Origin: Thaumasiovibrio sp043421945
GTDB lineage: Bacteria > Pseudomonadota > Gammaproteobacteria > Enterobacterales > Vibrionaceae
NCBI GenBank assembly: GCA_043421945.1
Contig: JBHOGO010000068.1
Coordinates: 1 to 26,192 of the forward strand
DNA length: 26,192 nucleotides
Reading direction: 5' to 3'
The translations under genes were made by a program, and so were the position numbers. Each line of letters starts with the position of its first letter. Position 1 is the first letter of the stretch. The notes beneath the pieces are model-generated. The model was not told where the DNA came from. It saw only the letters and a program-made list of their open reading frames with translations, and ran no database searches. Shown piece after piece: positions 1-7,673 of the stretch.

Positions 1-140
1 GAGGAATAATGTTTACTTTAAAAACAAGGCTGATTTCAGAGTCGCTGTAGAACGATTTTTTGAGGACACTTTGCCAAGAATCACTGGCGTCTCGAATAAA
101 TGATAATTTTCAGGTGCTCAAACACGCATCTTCAAGTTAA
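1..140 (+). pseudogene. IS630-type transposase, 3' remnant with frameshift
   Basis: The plus strand is open from the window edge and reads NNVYFKNKADFRVAVERFF, then EDTLPRITG, then stops at 101-103. In the next frame, positions 90-140 read SRINDNFQVLKHASSS and stop. Joined, these give the usual C-terminal end of IS630-family transposases, where an R-I-N-D-N-F-Q motif closes the protein. The frame change near 86-90 therefore looks like a single-base indel in a decaying element. The rest of the element lies outside the window. The family name is recalled from motif similarity, not searched. Confidence 0.62.
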
Positions 141-183
141 TTGGGTATAGTGTTGAAACCGCAACTACTTTTCATACTGAACT

Positions 184-1797
184 TTAGGCCATATCTACTG
201 CATCTGATATCGCTACTTTGGGAGTCGCAGCTACTTCTTCGGCCTTTGCGACACCTTTAGTTATCGCTAATCCTTCCTTTGTGGTTTTCGGATCATGTGA
301 TAACCAATACTTATCTGGAGACAAAATATTATTTGGATCAATGGCTCTTTTCAACGTGCTTAAAAAGTCCAAATTCGCTTTATCGATATAGGGGGTAATG
401 GGGTCAAAAAGATGAGACCCACTTCGATAAGGGCAATATCCAGCACTCAACAGCGCATCATCAATCTCCTGATAAAATGTGGCTGCATTATCTATCTCTG
501 CTTGTGTTTTGCCATAACGAATATTCGCGATCATTACCACAGCACGCTCTGTGATGTTTGTCATTGAATAACGTTGCTCATACCCGTACTTTTCGAAAAC
601 AGGCTGGCACGTTGAAAGCATATTTTTGATATCTTTAGCTGTCGGGCTACTAACCGCACATATCCACCGAAAATAAGCGGGGAATTCTGGCGTCTTCATT
701 TGAGAATGCGCCTCAGGGTAATCAAGCAAGGTCTTAATCGCATCATCCGAAGGCACCCCTTTTTTTAAATCTACAATAAGCTGCAAACTCGATATCATCG
801 GGCTTTTCAGCACCCTATTCACTTTCTTAAGCAAACACCAGCGGAAATCAGTAAGCATCACAACCTTAGAGTGTGGTATACGTTTCGTTATCGTCTTTTT
901 GAAATGCTTTAATCGCGCTTTAACAATGCCTTTAGGTCCTGCTAAAGACGTTGTGAGTACCCATGCCGCGGGCACTTTCATCGCTTTATCACCCAGCGCC
1001 CTTGCCATACTAACGGTGTGAACACCACTCGTCACTACACCTTCTAATTTCAAGCCAGCAATCGTTGAAACCATCGCTGGCGCATCTTCATCATGCTGAC
1101 AAAGCACCATAACAGTAACTTGATAATCCGGCTTAGGTTGCAATGCTATCGTCATTTCCAGCACGATACCTAAGTTAGACTGTGAGAACAGGCCAGAAAT
1201 AACCGGACCAATGCCATATGGATACAGATGGGTAGCTTGACTGCTTTCAAACATTCCCATGCCTGTATTAATAATTTCGCCAGTGGGTAACAAAACACGC
1301 ATCGACAACACATGATTAAATCGGTCGCTGTAATCGGTATGCCCAAAGCCTCGCTCTAATACATTACCGACAACGCTCGTATGCAGGCCTGCGGCCGTGA
1401 CATCAAGTTGTAGGTTGGACTGCTCTCGTTGCAACGAATCAAAAAGTTGCGATTGCGTAATACCGGCTTGCACGCGCACATAGGCATGCTCTTCATTGAT
1501 TTCGATAGTTCGATTTAGACGACTTAAGTTGACGATAACCTGATTGGCTTTCGTCCCTTGCGAAGTACCGTAACCCCAATTTCGACCTTGAGCGACGGGA
1601 TGAATTTCAAATTTATGCTGATTTGCCAACTTAACCAGTTTGATGAGTTGCTGCTCTGTCTCTGGGTAGACAATGGCGATAGGCAATGAGTGGCTACCGT
1701 TCAAAGCGAGCGCATGATCTCGTAAGTCTTTTTTATTATCAATCACTTGAGAGGAAGAGAAAATATCAGATAAAAGAGTGTGTATTCGACAATCCAT
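184..1797 (-). CDS. FAD-linked oxidoreductase, vanillyl-alcohol oxidase / 4-cresol dehydrogenase type
   Basis: This 537-residue flavoprotein probably oxidises an aromatic or other alcohol-type substrate, which the sequence does not identify. Residues of about 38-215 form a PCMH-type FAD-binding domain, with QGRNWGYG at 70-77 (pyrophosphate-binding loop), RVQAGITQSQLF near 108, and GNVLERGFGHTDYSDR near 143, which matches the G-N-x-L-[DE]-R-G motif of the VAO/PCMH group. The rest (about 260-515) fits the substrate/cap domain, ending near NILSPDKYW. No signal peptide is seen, so it is likely cytoplasmic. The last 35 residues are Ala/Lys/Thr-rich and probably disordered. The ATG at 1797 has a good Shine-Dalgarno sequence, TAGGAG, about 7 bases upstream. 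It is divergent from the FeeM-like gene, and the 257-base gap probably holds both promoters. Sure of the superfamily, unsure of the reaction. Confidence 0.85.
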   Translation of the reverse strand: MDCRIHTLLSDIFSSSQVIDNKKDLRDHALALNGSHSLPIAIVYPETEQQLIKLVKLANQHKFEIHPVAQGRNWGYGTSQGTKANQVIVNLSRLNRTIEINEEHAYVRVQAGITQSQLFDSLQREQSNLQLDVTAAGLHTSVVGNVLERGFGHTDYSDRFNHVLSMRVLLPTGEIINTGMGMFESSQATHLYPYGIGPVISGLFSQSNLGIVLEMTIALQPKPDYQVTVMVLCQHDEDAPAMVSTIAGLKLEGVVTSGVHTVSMARALGDKAMKVPAAWVLTTSLAGPKGIVKARLKHFKKTITKRIPHSKVVMLTDFRWCLLKKVNRVLKSPMISSLQLIVDLKKGVPSDDAIKTLLDYPEAHSQMKTPEFPAYFRWICAVSSPTAKDIKNMLSTCQPVFEKYGYEQRYSMTNITERAVVMIANIRYGKTQAEIDNAATFYQEIDDALLSAGYCPYRSGSHLFDPITPYIDKANLDFLSTLKRAIDPNNILSPDKYWLSHDPKTTKEGLAITKGVAKAEEVAATPKVAISDAVDMA

Positions 1798-2054
1798 TGC
1801 GGAACTCCTAAGTCATAGTTCAAATGCCACTTGAAGCATATTAATCACGACTCTGTATTAAATGGTATTAACTTAATGGAATTTCACAGCATTAATTGCT
1901 ATTTGCGAGCGACAACTCAATACATATCAATCACCCTGCGCTTAGGCTTCAAAAATATTAACTTATTAAAACCAAAAAGATATTGTGTATTACATAATCA
2001 TCAACTGGGTAACTGCTGATAAATTTGTTATTTCCAACGCTAAAGGATAATACG

Positions 2055-2693
2055 ATGAAATATTCAACACTCACTAATATTCACTGCACAACGGAGGAAG
2101 AAAAGATAACCGCATATAATTTAAGGTATCAAGCCTATACTCATGTGGGGTTTAATGACACAGATACTAAAGGACTATTTCAAGATGCTCATGATGATGC
2201 CCCCAATAATTTCACCTTTCTTTTAAAGGACCAAGGTAAGCCCATAGGTACAACGCGCGTGAGTATCATCCACCGTCCATTTGGTTGGGTCGATGTGCCA
2301 AGCCGTAACGGCTTCAAATCGGAATTCGCTGCGCTAGAAAAACAATACGATGCCATCATCGAAGTTGGCCGCCTTGCGGTCCTACCCGAGTTAAGAGGTT
2401 TAAGCGCAACAGCAATCGAAGCACTTCAATGCAGTCCATATTCCTTTGCTTCCTATTTTGGCAAAACGGCCATTGTCTGCGCCTCAGGTAAACGTCACTT
2501 ACGTTATTATCAAAACAATGGAATGAAGAGCATTTGCCCGTTCGCCTCTCGTCCAAATGCAGCCATTGAATTAACGTTAATGGTTAAGGATTTTGATTTT
2601 GAACGCCATATCGAAACATGTGAAATGGATAATGACGTCAAACATGCACTCATCCCCACAATAAACATTGATACCTCGAGTGTGAATCGCTAG
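2055..2693 (+). CDS. FeeM-like N-acyl amino acid synthase / GNAT-fold acyltransferase
   Basis: A 212-residue protein with the core of the FeeM / autoinducer-synthase-like GNAT group, which transfers an acyl chain from acyl-ACP to an amino acid or similar acceptor. The N-terminal YNLRYQAY near 22-29 matches the Y-x-L-R-Y-x-x-Y signature shared by FeeM and LuxI-like enzymes. PIGTTRVS near 64 is the beta strand that normally carries the conserved Arg, and IIEVGRLAVLPELRG near 98-112 is the second core motif. Product and substrate cannot be read from the sequence. The ATG at 2055 is preferred over a TTG at 2025 because AAAGGA lies 8 bases before it. Its neighbour on the opposite strand is a VAO-type oxidase, which could modify the product. 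An unrelated GNAT role remains possible. Confidence 0.65.
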   Translation: MKYSTLTNIHCTTEEEKITAYNLRYQAYTHVGFNDTDTKGLFQDAHDDAPNNFTFLLKDQGKPIGTTRVSIIHRPFGWVDVPSRNGFKSEFAALEKQYDAIIEVGRLAVLPELRGLSATAIEALQCSPYSFASYFGKTAIVCASGKRHLRYYQNNGMKSICPFASRPNAAIELTLMVKDFDFERHIETCEMDNDVKHALIPTINIDTSSVNR

Positions 2694-3063
<370 letters not shown>

Positions 3064-3627
3064 ATGATCCGTGAAAATACCCTTCTACCTGTCAACCAAT
3101 GGGCGAAGCCCTTCGTCTCTGAGGTCGCTGAATTAATCAACTTACTCAAAGATAATGGGTATGACTCTGCTTTACTCGCGAGCTTAACAGGCATTCAAGA
3201 AAAGAAGATGGTGGATTGGACTGCACGTTACAAGCGTGACCCAGACATCGTATCAACCATCCCTTACCCTGTGTGGTGCTTTTTGGCTGCGATTGCTGGT
3301 CGCCCTAATATCCACACTCGCTCAGCACCAATGGACATTGATGCGCGCAAGGTGATGCGAGCCTTCAAACCAACGGCTTTTAAGCCGTATAGCGAATTCG
3401 TTATGCCGGAAGCGAAAGAGTTTAAGCGTATTATCAGTGAGAAAGCCTTTACTGGATTGACGGTTGAAGTTCTCGCAGACGCTTTCCAATGGAAACCTGA
3501 GCAGTGTCAGCGTAGCCTAGATAACGGCAAACTACCTTTCGTTAACTGGTGTTTGATTCTGATGGTTTGTGGGTTCAACGTCCAAAAAATAGTTTTAAAC
3601 CAACATGATGGCGAAATTAAGCTGTAG
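3064..3627 (+). CDS. Unrecognised protein with two similar helical halves
   Basis: The 187-residue product is not recognised. It shows an internal duplication. Each half has a predicted helix-turn-helix-like stretch (ALLASLTGIQEKKMVDWTAR near 35-54; VEVLADAFQWKPEQCQRSL near 137-155) followed by a P-[YF]-x-x-W-C segment and a hydrophobic helix ending in Gly (IPYPVWCFLAAIAG and LPFVNWCLILMVCG). This suggests tandem DNA-binding-like modules, so a regulator is possible but not shown. No signal peptide or clear membrane segment is present. The ATG at 3064 is preferred over an upstream TTG at 3043; only a weak GAG lies upstream. It stands alone between the repeat array and convergent soxR. Confidence 0.75.
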   Translation: MIRENTLLPVNQWAKPFVSEVAELINLLKDNGYDSALLASLTGIQEKKMVDWTARYKRDPDIVSTIPYPVWCFLAAIAGRPNIHTRSAPMDIDARKVMRAFKPTAFKPYSEFVMPEAKEFKRIISEKAFTGLTVEVLADAFQWKPEQCQRSLDNGKLPFVNWCLILMVCGFNVQKIVLNQHDGEIKL

Positions 3628-3740
3628 CTTGTTCATCTTATTGCTCTAAGCTTGTCGCTTTAATTCTATTACTGTAGTACTTCCTCTGCCCCTGGAGGAA
3701 GGCTATTGCCGAGTGCTATCTACACACACTCTGTACTCAG

Positions 3741-4184
3741 CTAGTTATCTTGTTCGTTTATTTTCCACAACACGGCTCCCTCCCCCTGCTCCGCTAAAGC
3801 ATCTTCTGGGTTTCGAAGGTAGCAAGACTTCATCGATAAACAACCACAGCCAATACACTCCCCAAGCTCATCTCGCAAGCGTTGCATGTTCAATATTTTT
3901 TCATCTAACACTTTTTGCCAATGATTGGCTAAGATTTGCCACTCTTCTTGTGTAGGTGCATGATCAGTAGGTAGGTGGCTGAGCGCTTGCTTAATCTCTT
4001 CAAGCGTCATTCCCAGTTGTTGAGCTGTCTTAATCACGGCAATACGGCGTAATACTGAACGGTCATAACGCCGTTGATTACCGCTATTTCGCCGACTCAC
4101 TATTAATGATTTTTGCTCATAGAAATGCAGAGTGGGTACGGTAACACCACTCCTTTTCGCAACTTGTCCGACACTAAGGTCCAC
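3741..4184 (-). CDS. soxR: Redox-sensing MerR-family activator SoxR
   Basis: A MerR-family regulator with the [2Fe-2S] binding signature of SoxR, CIGCGCLSMKSC, in the C-terminal third. The N-terminal winged helix is typical (SVGQVAKRSGVTVPTLHFYE, then NSGNQRRYDRSVLRRIAVIK), followed by a dimerisation helix (EEWQILANHWQKVLDEKI). Oxidation of the cluster by redox-cycling compounds or superoxide switches SoxR to an activator in the known family. The open frame extends to 4262, but the family's usual length and a GGAG 7 bases upstream favour the GTG at 4184, giving 147 residues. No divergent soxS or clear 18-bp SoxR palindrome was found next to it, so its targets are probably elsewhere. The 3' neighbour is convergent. 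Confidence 0.93.
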   Translation of the reverse strand: MDLSVGQVAKRSGVTVPTLHFYEQKSLIVSRRNSGNQRRYDRSVLRRIAVIKTAQQLGMTLEEIKQALSHLPTDHAPTQEEWQILANHWQKVLDEKILNMQRLRDELGECIGCGCLSMKSCYLRNPEDALAEQGEGAVLWKINEQDN

Positions 4185-4245
4185 AGCAAGGCTCCGGTCT
4201 TTGGCTAAATGAATAACTAATATACCGAAACCACTGCTGAGCTGC

Positions 4246-4287
4246 ATTAAGGAAGTCGGCACAGAGTACTATGCCGCACTTCTTAAG
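4246..4287. promoter_or_regulatory. Long imperfect stem-loop upstream of soxR
   Basis: The arms TTAAGGAAGTCGGCA and TGCCGCACTTCTTAA pair over about 14 bp with one bulged base in each arm and a loop of about 10 bases. It lies between the 147-residue hypothetical gene and soxR. There is no following T tract on either strand, so a classical terminator is not supported. It could be an mRNA structure in a shared transcript or an operator palindrome. Confidence 0.5.
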
Positions 4288-4289
4288 TC

Positions 4290-4733
4290 TTACTGGTCTG
4301 CTTCTTCTGCGTATTGATGAAGCAGCTCGGTGAGGGTTTTTACCCAACCAAAAATATCTTTCGGCGAGTCTGCCACAATGCCTTCCACAATCTCACAGTG
4401 TCTTTCTAAGGTGATAGCCTCTTCAAGACGAAATGAAACGGCATAAAAATGCCAGAGCATAAGGCGAGTCATTCTTTGAGTATTTTGACGAGCATTATCA
4501 GAATCATCAAACGCTTGCTGTACTTCACTCAATGCGATGGCAGACATTCGCAACAAGGCATCTAATTGTGCCGATCTCAGACGCTCTTCATCTTCTGTTT
4601 CTTCTTGCTCAAATGTAAAGAGTTCAGACATCGTCTCTTCAGGAACCATTCTGCCGAGCATCCTAAGACTAAACTCTTCTAGCTCGTGACGTGGCATTGT
4701 GAGCAAACAGTTAAATTGATAATCGCGTTCCAT
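4290..4733 (-). CDS. Acidic helical hypothetical protein
   Basis: This 147-residue product is not recognised. It is strongly acidic and almost wholly predicted helical, with an acid cluster FEQEETEDEER near 41-51 and no Cys cluster, signal peptide or membrane span. Helices such as RMTRLMLWHFYAVSFRLEEA suggest a small bundle protein. It lies just upstream of soxR on the same strand, separated by about 105 bases that contain a stem-loop, so co-transcription is possible but not shown. The ATG at 4733 has an AAGG about 10 bases upstream. Confidence 0.72.
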   Translation of the reverse strand: MERDYQFNCLLTMPRHELEEFSLRMLGRMVPEETMSELFTFEQEETEDEERLRSAQLDALLRMSAIALSEVQQAFDDSDNARQNTQRMTRLMLWHFYAVSFRLEEAITLERHCEIVEGIVADSPKDIFGWVKTLTELLHQYAEEADQ

Positions 4734-5190
4734 TACATTAGGCCTTAGCAGGTGTTTAAGGGGGGCTATTTTAGGCTCTCATCATAGAATAGCAACCGCA
4801 GTAACCCTCTACGCATTAAGAATAACAGCGCTCCATGCAATTCAAGGGGTGATAAGTACAAGAGGGGATAGGCACTATCGTCAATGCTTCCACCTCTGGC
4901 TATGACTATGACTATTACTATGAATAATGTGATCTAGCTCTTAACCAATAAGCTTGATAGTGTCATCAACAACATACCAACCCGTATGATGTCTAGATGA
5001 GCAAAAGCCTATAATAAAATGAGCGTTAACATATTTACGCACTTTAGAGGTTATTAACTCATTAAGCTGTCGCTACGCTGCCTAACCGATAACACTTAGC
5101 CAATGCCGCTTAGCAAATTCACCTTAACGAATGCAGCCGTTTGTGCATGCAAAATAATCGTACTTAGAAACCATGAGGAAACGACATAGT
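4734..5190. other. Intergenic region, no gene seen
   Basis: About 450 bases between two divergent genes hold no convincing ORF or terminator. A short imperfect tandem of CTATGA-like hexamers occurs near 4900-4922. Promoters for the 147-residue gene (minus) and the TetR-like gene (plus) must lie here, but none could be fixed with confidence. Confidence 0.5.
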
Positions 5191-5649
5191 ATGGCTCGCA
5201 TTACCGCCTCGGAAAAAGCAGCGAACAAACTTCGGCTCGATAAACTCATTACTACCGTCTTTCTCGATGAAGGCTGGGAAGCGGTGACTTATGACCGAAT
5301 CTCAAAAGAAGCGGATATTCGTAAAAGTACTTTGCAGGGCTACTACCCTTCTCGGGCGGATTTTGGCGAAGCACTTCGTGGCAAAGTCCTTCCTCTTTTT
5401 ATGGAGTATTTAGACTTTACATCACGTGAAGCTTTCATCCATTCCTGGACAGAGGCGCTAAAGTTTAAAAAATTCCGCCTCATTCTAAACATGATGATCA
5501 TTACAGCAACACAAAATCACTCCAGTGAAATGGCAGTAAAAGGTTTAGCCAATTTCATTCAGCATGTGCTCAAACAGATAGGTCAAGAAGCTTATCAAGA
5601 TATTGAATTGCTCATAGGTAGGACAGTGATTCGCCTCATGGAAGACTAA
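5191..5649 (+). CDS. TetR/AcrR-family transcriptional regulator
   Basis: The product has 152 residues, somewhat short for the family (usually about 190-210). The N-terminal DNA-binding domain is clear: a first helix KLITTVFLDEGWEAVTYDRI, then the helix-turn-helix ISKEADIRKSTLQGYYPSRA and FGEALRG, matching the TetR pattern of helix 2, turn, recognition helix and aromatic pair. The C-terminal ligand/dimer domain is short and helical. The ATG at 5191 is chosen because AGGAAA lies 9 bases upstream; an in-frame ATG at 5173 would add six residues. The ligand and target are unknown. The closest downstream gene on the same strand is agcS, about 290 bases on, which could be a target by proximity only. 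Confidence 0.8.
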   Translation: MARITASEKAANKLRLDKLITTVFLDEGWEAVTYDRISKEADIRKSTLQGYYPSRADFGEALRGKVLPLFMEYLDFTSREAFIHSWTEALKFKKFRLILNMMIITATQNHSSEMAVKGLANFIQHVLKQIGQEAYQDIELLIGRTVIRLMED

Positions 5650-5938
5650 CGTTTTTATTTTGTTCATTAGCAGAACTCATCCTATACACCCCTTTAAACG
5701 AACAAATAATCGCCACAAAGAATCCGCATAAAAAGTTACCATACTAATGATTTTCAAGGTATTAACCTCTTTGAGCTTTGTACTAAAACTTAAAGTTCAC
5801 ACAAAAAGGCACAAAAGCAGTCATATACTCTAAAAAGTGAGCGCAGCAAACAAGCAGAAAAGACTTAACATAGTCACAACAATTGAATTATCATCCTGTA
5901 AAACAAACAACAATCTACAAAACATCAGGGATATTCAT

Positions 5939-7444
5939 ATGCAATCAATCGTCGATTTTTTGAATGGCATTATATGGAGCCCAGCACTGATATACTTATG
6001 TCTCGGTGCAGGACTATTCTATTCAATTCTAACCAAATTCGTGCAGGTTCGTCATTTCCGCGAAATGTGCCGACTCTTACTGTCTGGTAAAAGCTCAGAA
6101 AAAGGCATCTCTTCCTTCCAAGCACTTGCTGTTTCACTATCTGGACGTGTTGGTACTGGTAACATTGCAGGTGTCGCAGCGGCCATTGGTTTTGGTGGGC
6201 CTGGGGCCGTATTTTGGATGTGGGTTGTTGCATTCTTTGGTGCAGCAACAGCCTATGCTGAATCGACACTCGCTCAAATCTATAAAGAAGACACTGACGG
6301 ACAATTCCGCGGTGGCCCGGCTTACTATATTGAAAAAGCAATGGGACAAAAATGGTATGCGTGGGTCTTCGCTATCGCGACAATTTTTGCATGTGGTGTG
6401 CTGCTACCCGGCGTGCAATCCAACAGTATTGGTAATGCCGTAGAAGCTGCGTTCGGTCCAGGAGATATGATTGAGACTGCCATCGGTACGATAAGCTTCG
6501 CTAAAATTGCAACCGGAACGTTTGTTGCTATCGTATTAGGCTTTATCATTTTCGGCGGCGTAAAGCGTATTGCAAACTTCACGCAGGTTGTTGTTCCTTT
6601 CATGGCTCTGGCTTATATCATCATTGCTTTTGTCATCATTCTACTGAACATTGGTCAAGTACCTGCTATTTTCTCTATGATCGTAGGTGATGCCTTTACG
6701 CCAATGGCTGGTTTTGGTGCTGCTATCGGCTGGGGCGTTAAGCGAGGCGTTTATTCCAATGAAGCAGGTCAAGGAACAGGACCTCACGCTGCTGCCGCTG
6801 CAAACGTTCAACACCCGGCCCAACAAGGTCTTGTACAAGCATTCTCTATCTATATCGATACATTGCTCGTTTGCTCTGCCACTGCGTTTATGATCCTTAT
6901 TACCGGTGCATACAATGTCCATGGTGGTGCTGAAGGTCTCTTTCTCATTCAGAATCTATCTGCGGATATCGGTGCGAATGGTCCTGTCTTTACTCAAATG
7001 GCCATTGAAACAGCCTTGCCTGGTGTCGGTAAACCGTTCATCGCTTTTGCGCTCTTTTTCTTCTCCTTTACGACCATCTTGGCTTATTACTACATTGCTG
7101 AAACCAATATTGCCTACATTCGTCGTACGGTTAAAATCCCTGGGATGATGTTCATCCTCAAGGCCGTTATCCTCACTGCTGTCTTCTATGGCACTGTTAG
7201 AACCGCGAATTTAGCTTGGGCAATGGGTGACGTGGGTGTTGGTCTTATGGCATGGCTAAACATTGTCGGCATCATCATCATTTTCTTTATGTCGAAGCCT
7301 GCGATTAAAGCACTAAAAGACTACGAACAACAACAAAAAGCGGGGGTAAAAGATTACACCTTCGACCCTGTAAAGTTGGGTATCAAAAATGCTGATTACT
7401 GGGAAAAAAGGCTAGAAAAACACCATACAACTCAAGACGAATAA
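5939..7444 (+). CDS. agcS: Sodium:alanine/glycine symporter, AgcS family
   Basis: A 501-residue inner-membrane transporter of the alanine or glycine:cation symporter family, which imports small neutral amino acids with Na+ (or H+). Family motifs are visible: KFVQVRHF near 29-36, SGRVGTGNIAGVAAAIGFGG near 65-84 and WGVKRGVYSNEAGQGTGPHA near 265-284. About ten or eleven hydrophobic spans are present. The C-terminal tail is hydrophilic and charged, ending EKRLEKHHTTQDE. The open frame begins at 5837, but the ATG at 5939 matches the family N terminus and follows a CAGGG motif. It is monocistronic, with a strong terminator directly after the stop. The family is sure; whether alanine or glycine is preferred is not readable. 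Confidence 0.95.
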   Translation: MQSIVDFLNGIIWSPALIYLCLGAGLFYSILTKFVQVRHFREMCRLLLSGKSSEKGISSFQALAVSLSGRVGTGNIAGVAAAIGFGGPGAVFWMWVVAFFGAATAYAESTLAQIYKEDTDGQFRGGPAYYIEKAMGQKWYAWVFAIATIFACGVLLPGVQSNSIGNAVEAAFGPGDMIETAIGTISFAKIATGTFVAIVLGFIIFGGVKRIANFTQVVVPFMALAYIIIAFVIILLNIGQVPAIFSMIVGDAFTPMAGFGAAIGWGVKRGVYSNEAGQGTGPHAAAAANVQHPAQQGLVQAFSIYIDTLLVCSATAFMILITGAYNVHGGAEGLFLIQNLSADIGANGPVFTQMAIETALPGVGKPFIAFALFFFSFTTILAYYYIAETNIAYIRRTVKIPGMMFILKAVILTAVFYGTVRTANLAWAMGDVGVGLMAWLNIVGIIIIFFMSKPAIKALKDYEQQQKAGVKDYTFDPVKLGIKNADYWEKRLEKHHTTQDE

Positions 7445-7472
7445 AGCAAAAATAATTTAAGTTGATTTCATT

Positions 7473-7496
7473 AGGCCACATCATGTGGCCTTTTTC
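7473..7496 (+). terminator. Rho-independent terminator of agcS
   Basis: The perfect stem GGCCACA / TGTGGCC with a TCA loop (7474-7490) is followed by TTTTT. It starts about 30 bases after the agcS stop. Confidence 0.93.
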
Positions 7497-7673
7497 ATTT
7501 TACAACTCCCCACACATTTCAATAATGCAAAGTCTATAGTTAATAGGTAGCTAGCTTTATAGGCTAAGCGACTATGCTGATAAACTTCCTTGATTTAACC
7601 GATGCGAGTGAAGCCGAATCAAGCGTTACATTATTCGCCTTGTGCGTTTGCAATAGGAGAAGATGAATTAAGC

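Noticed and set aside
1831..2019. Plus-strand 62-residue ORF between the oxidase and FeeM-like genes
   Set aside because: No ribosome binding site or family resemblance; it lies in the divergent promoter region.
2055..2693. LuxI acyl-homoserine-lactone synthase
   Set aside because: Only the general Y-x-L-R-Y signature is shared; the central motifs fit the FeeM group better and no LuxR-type partner is adjacent.
4185..4262. N-terminal extension of SoxR
   Set aside because: It runs into the stem-loop, lacks a ribosome binding site and is absent from the usual family length.
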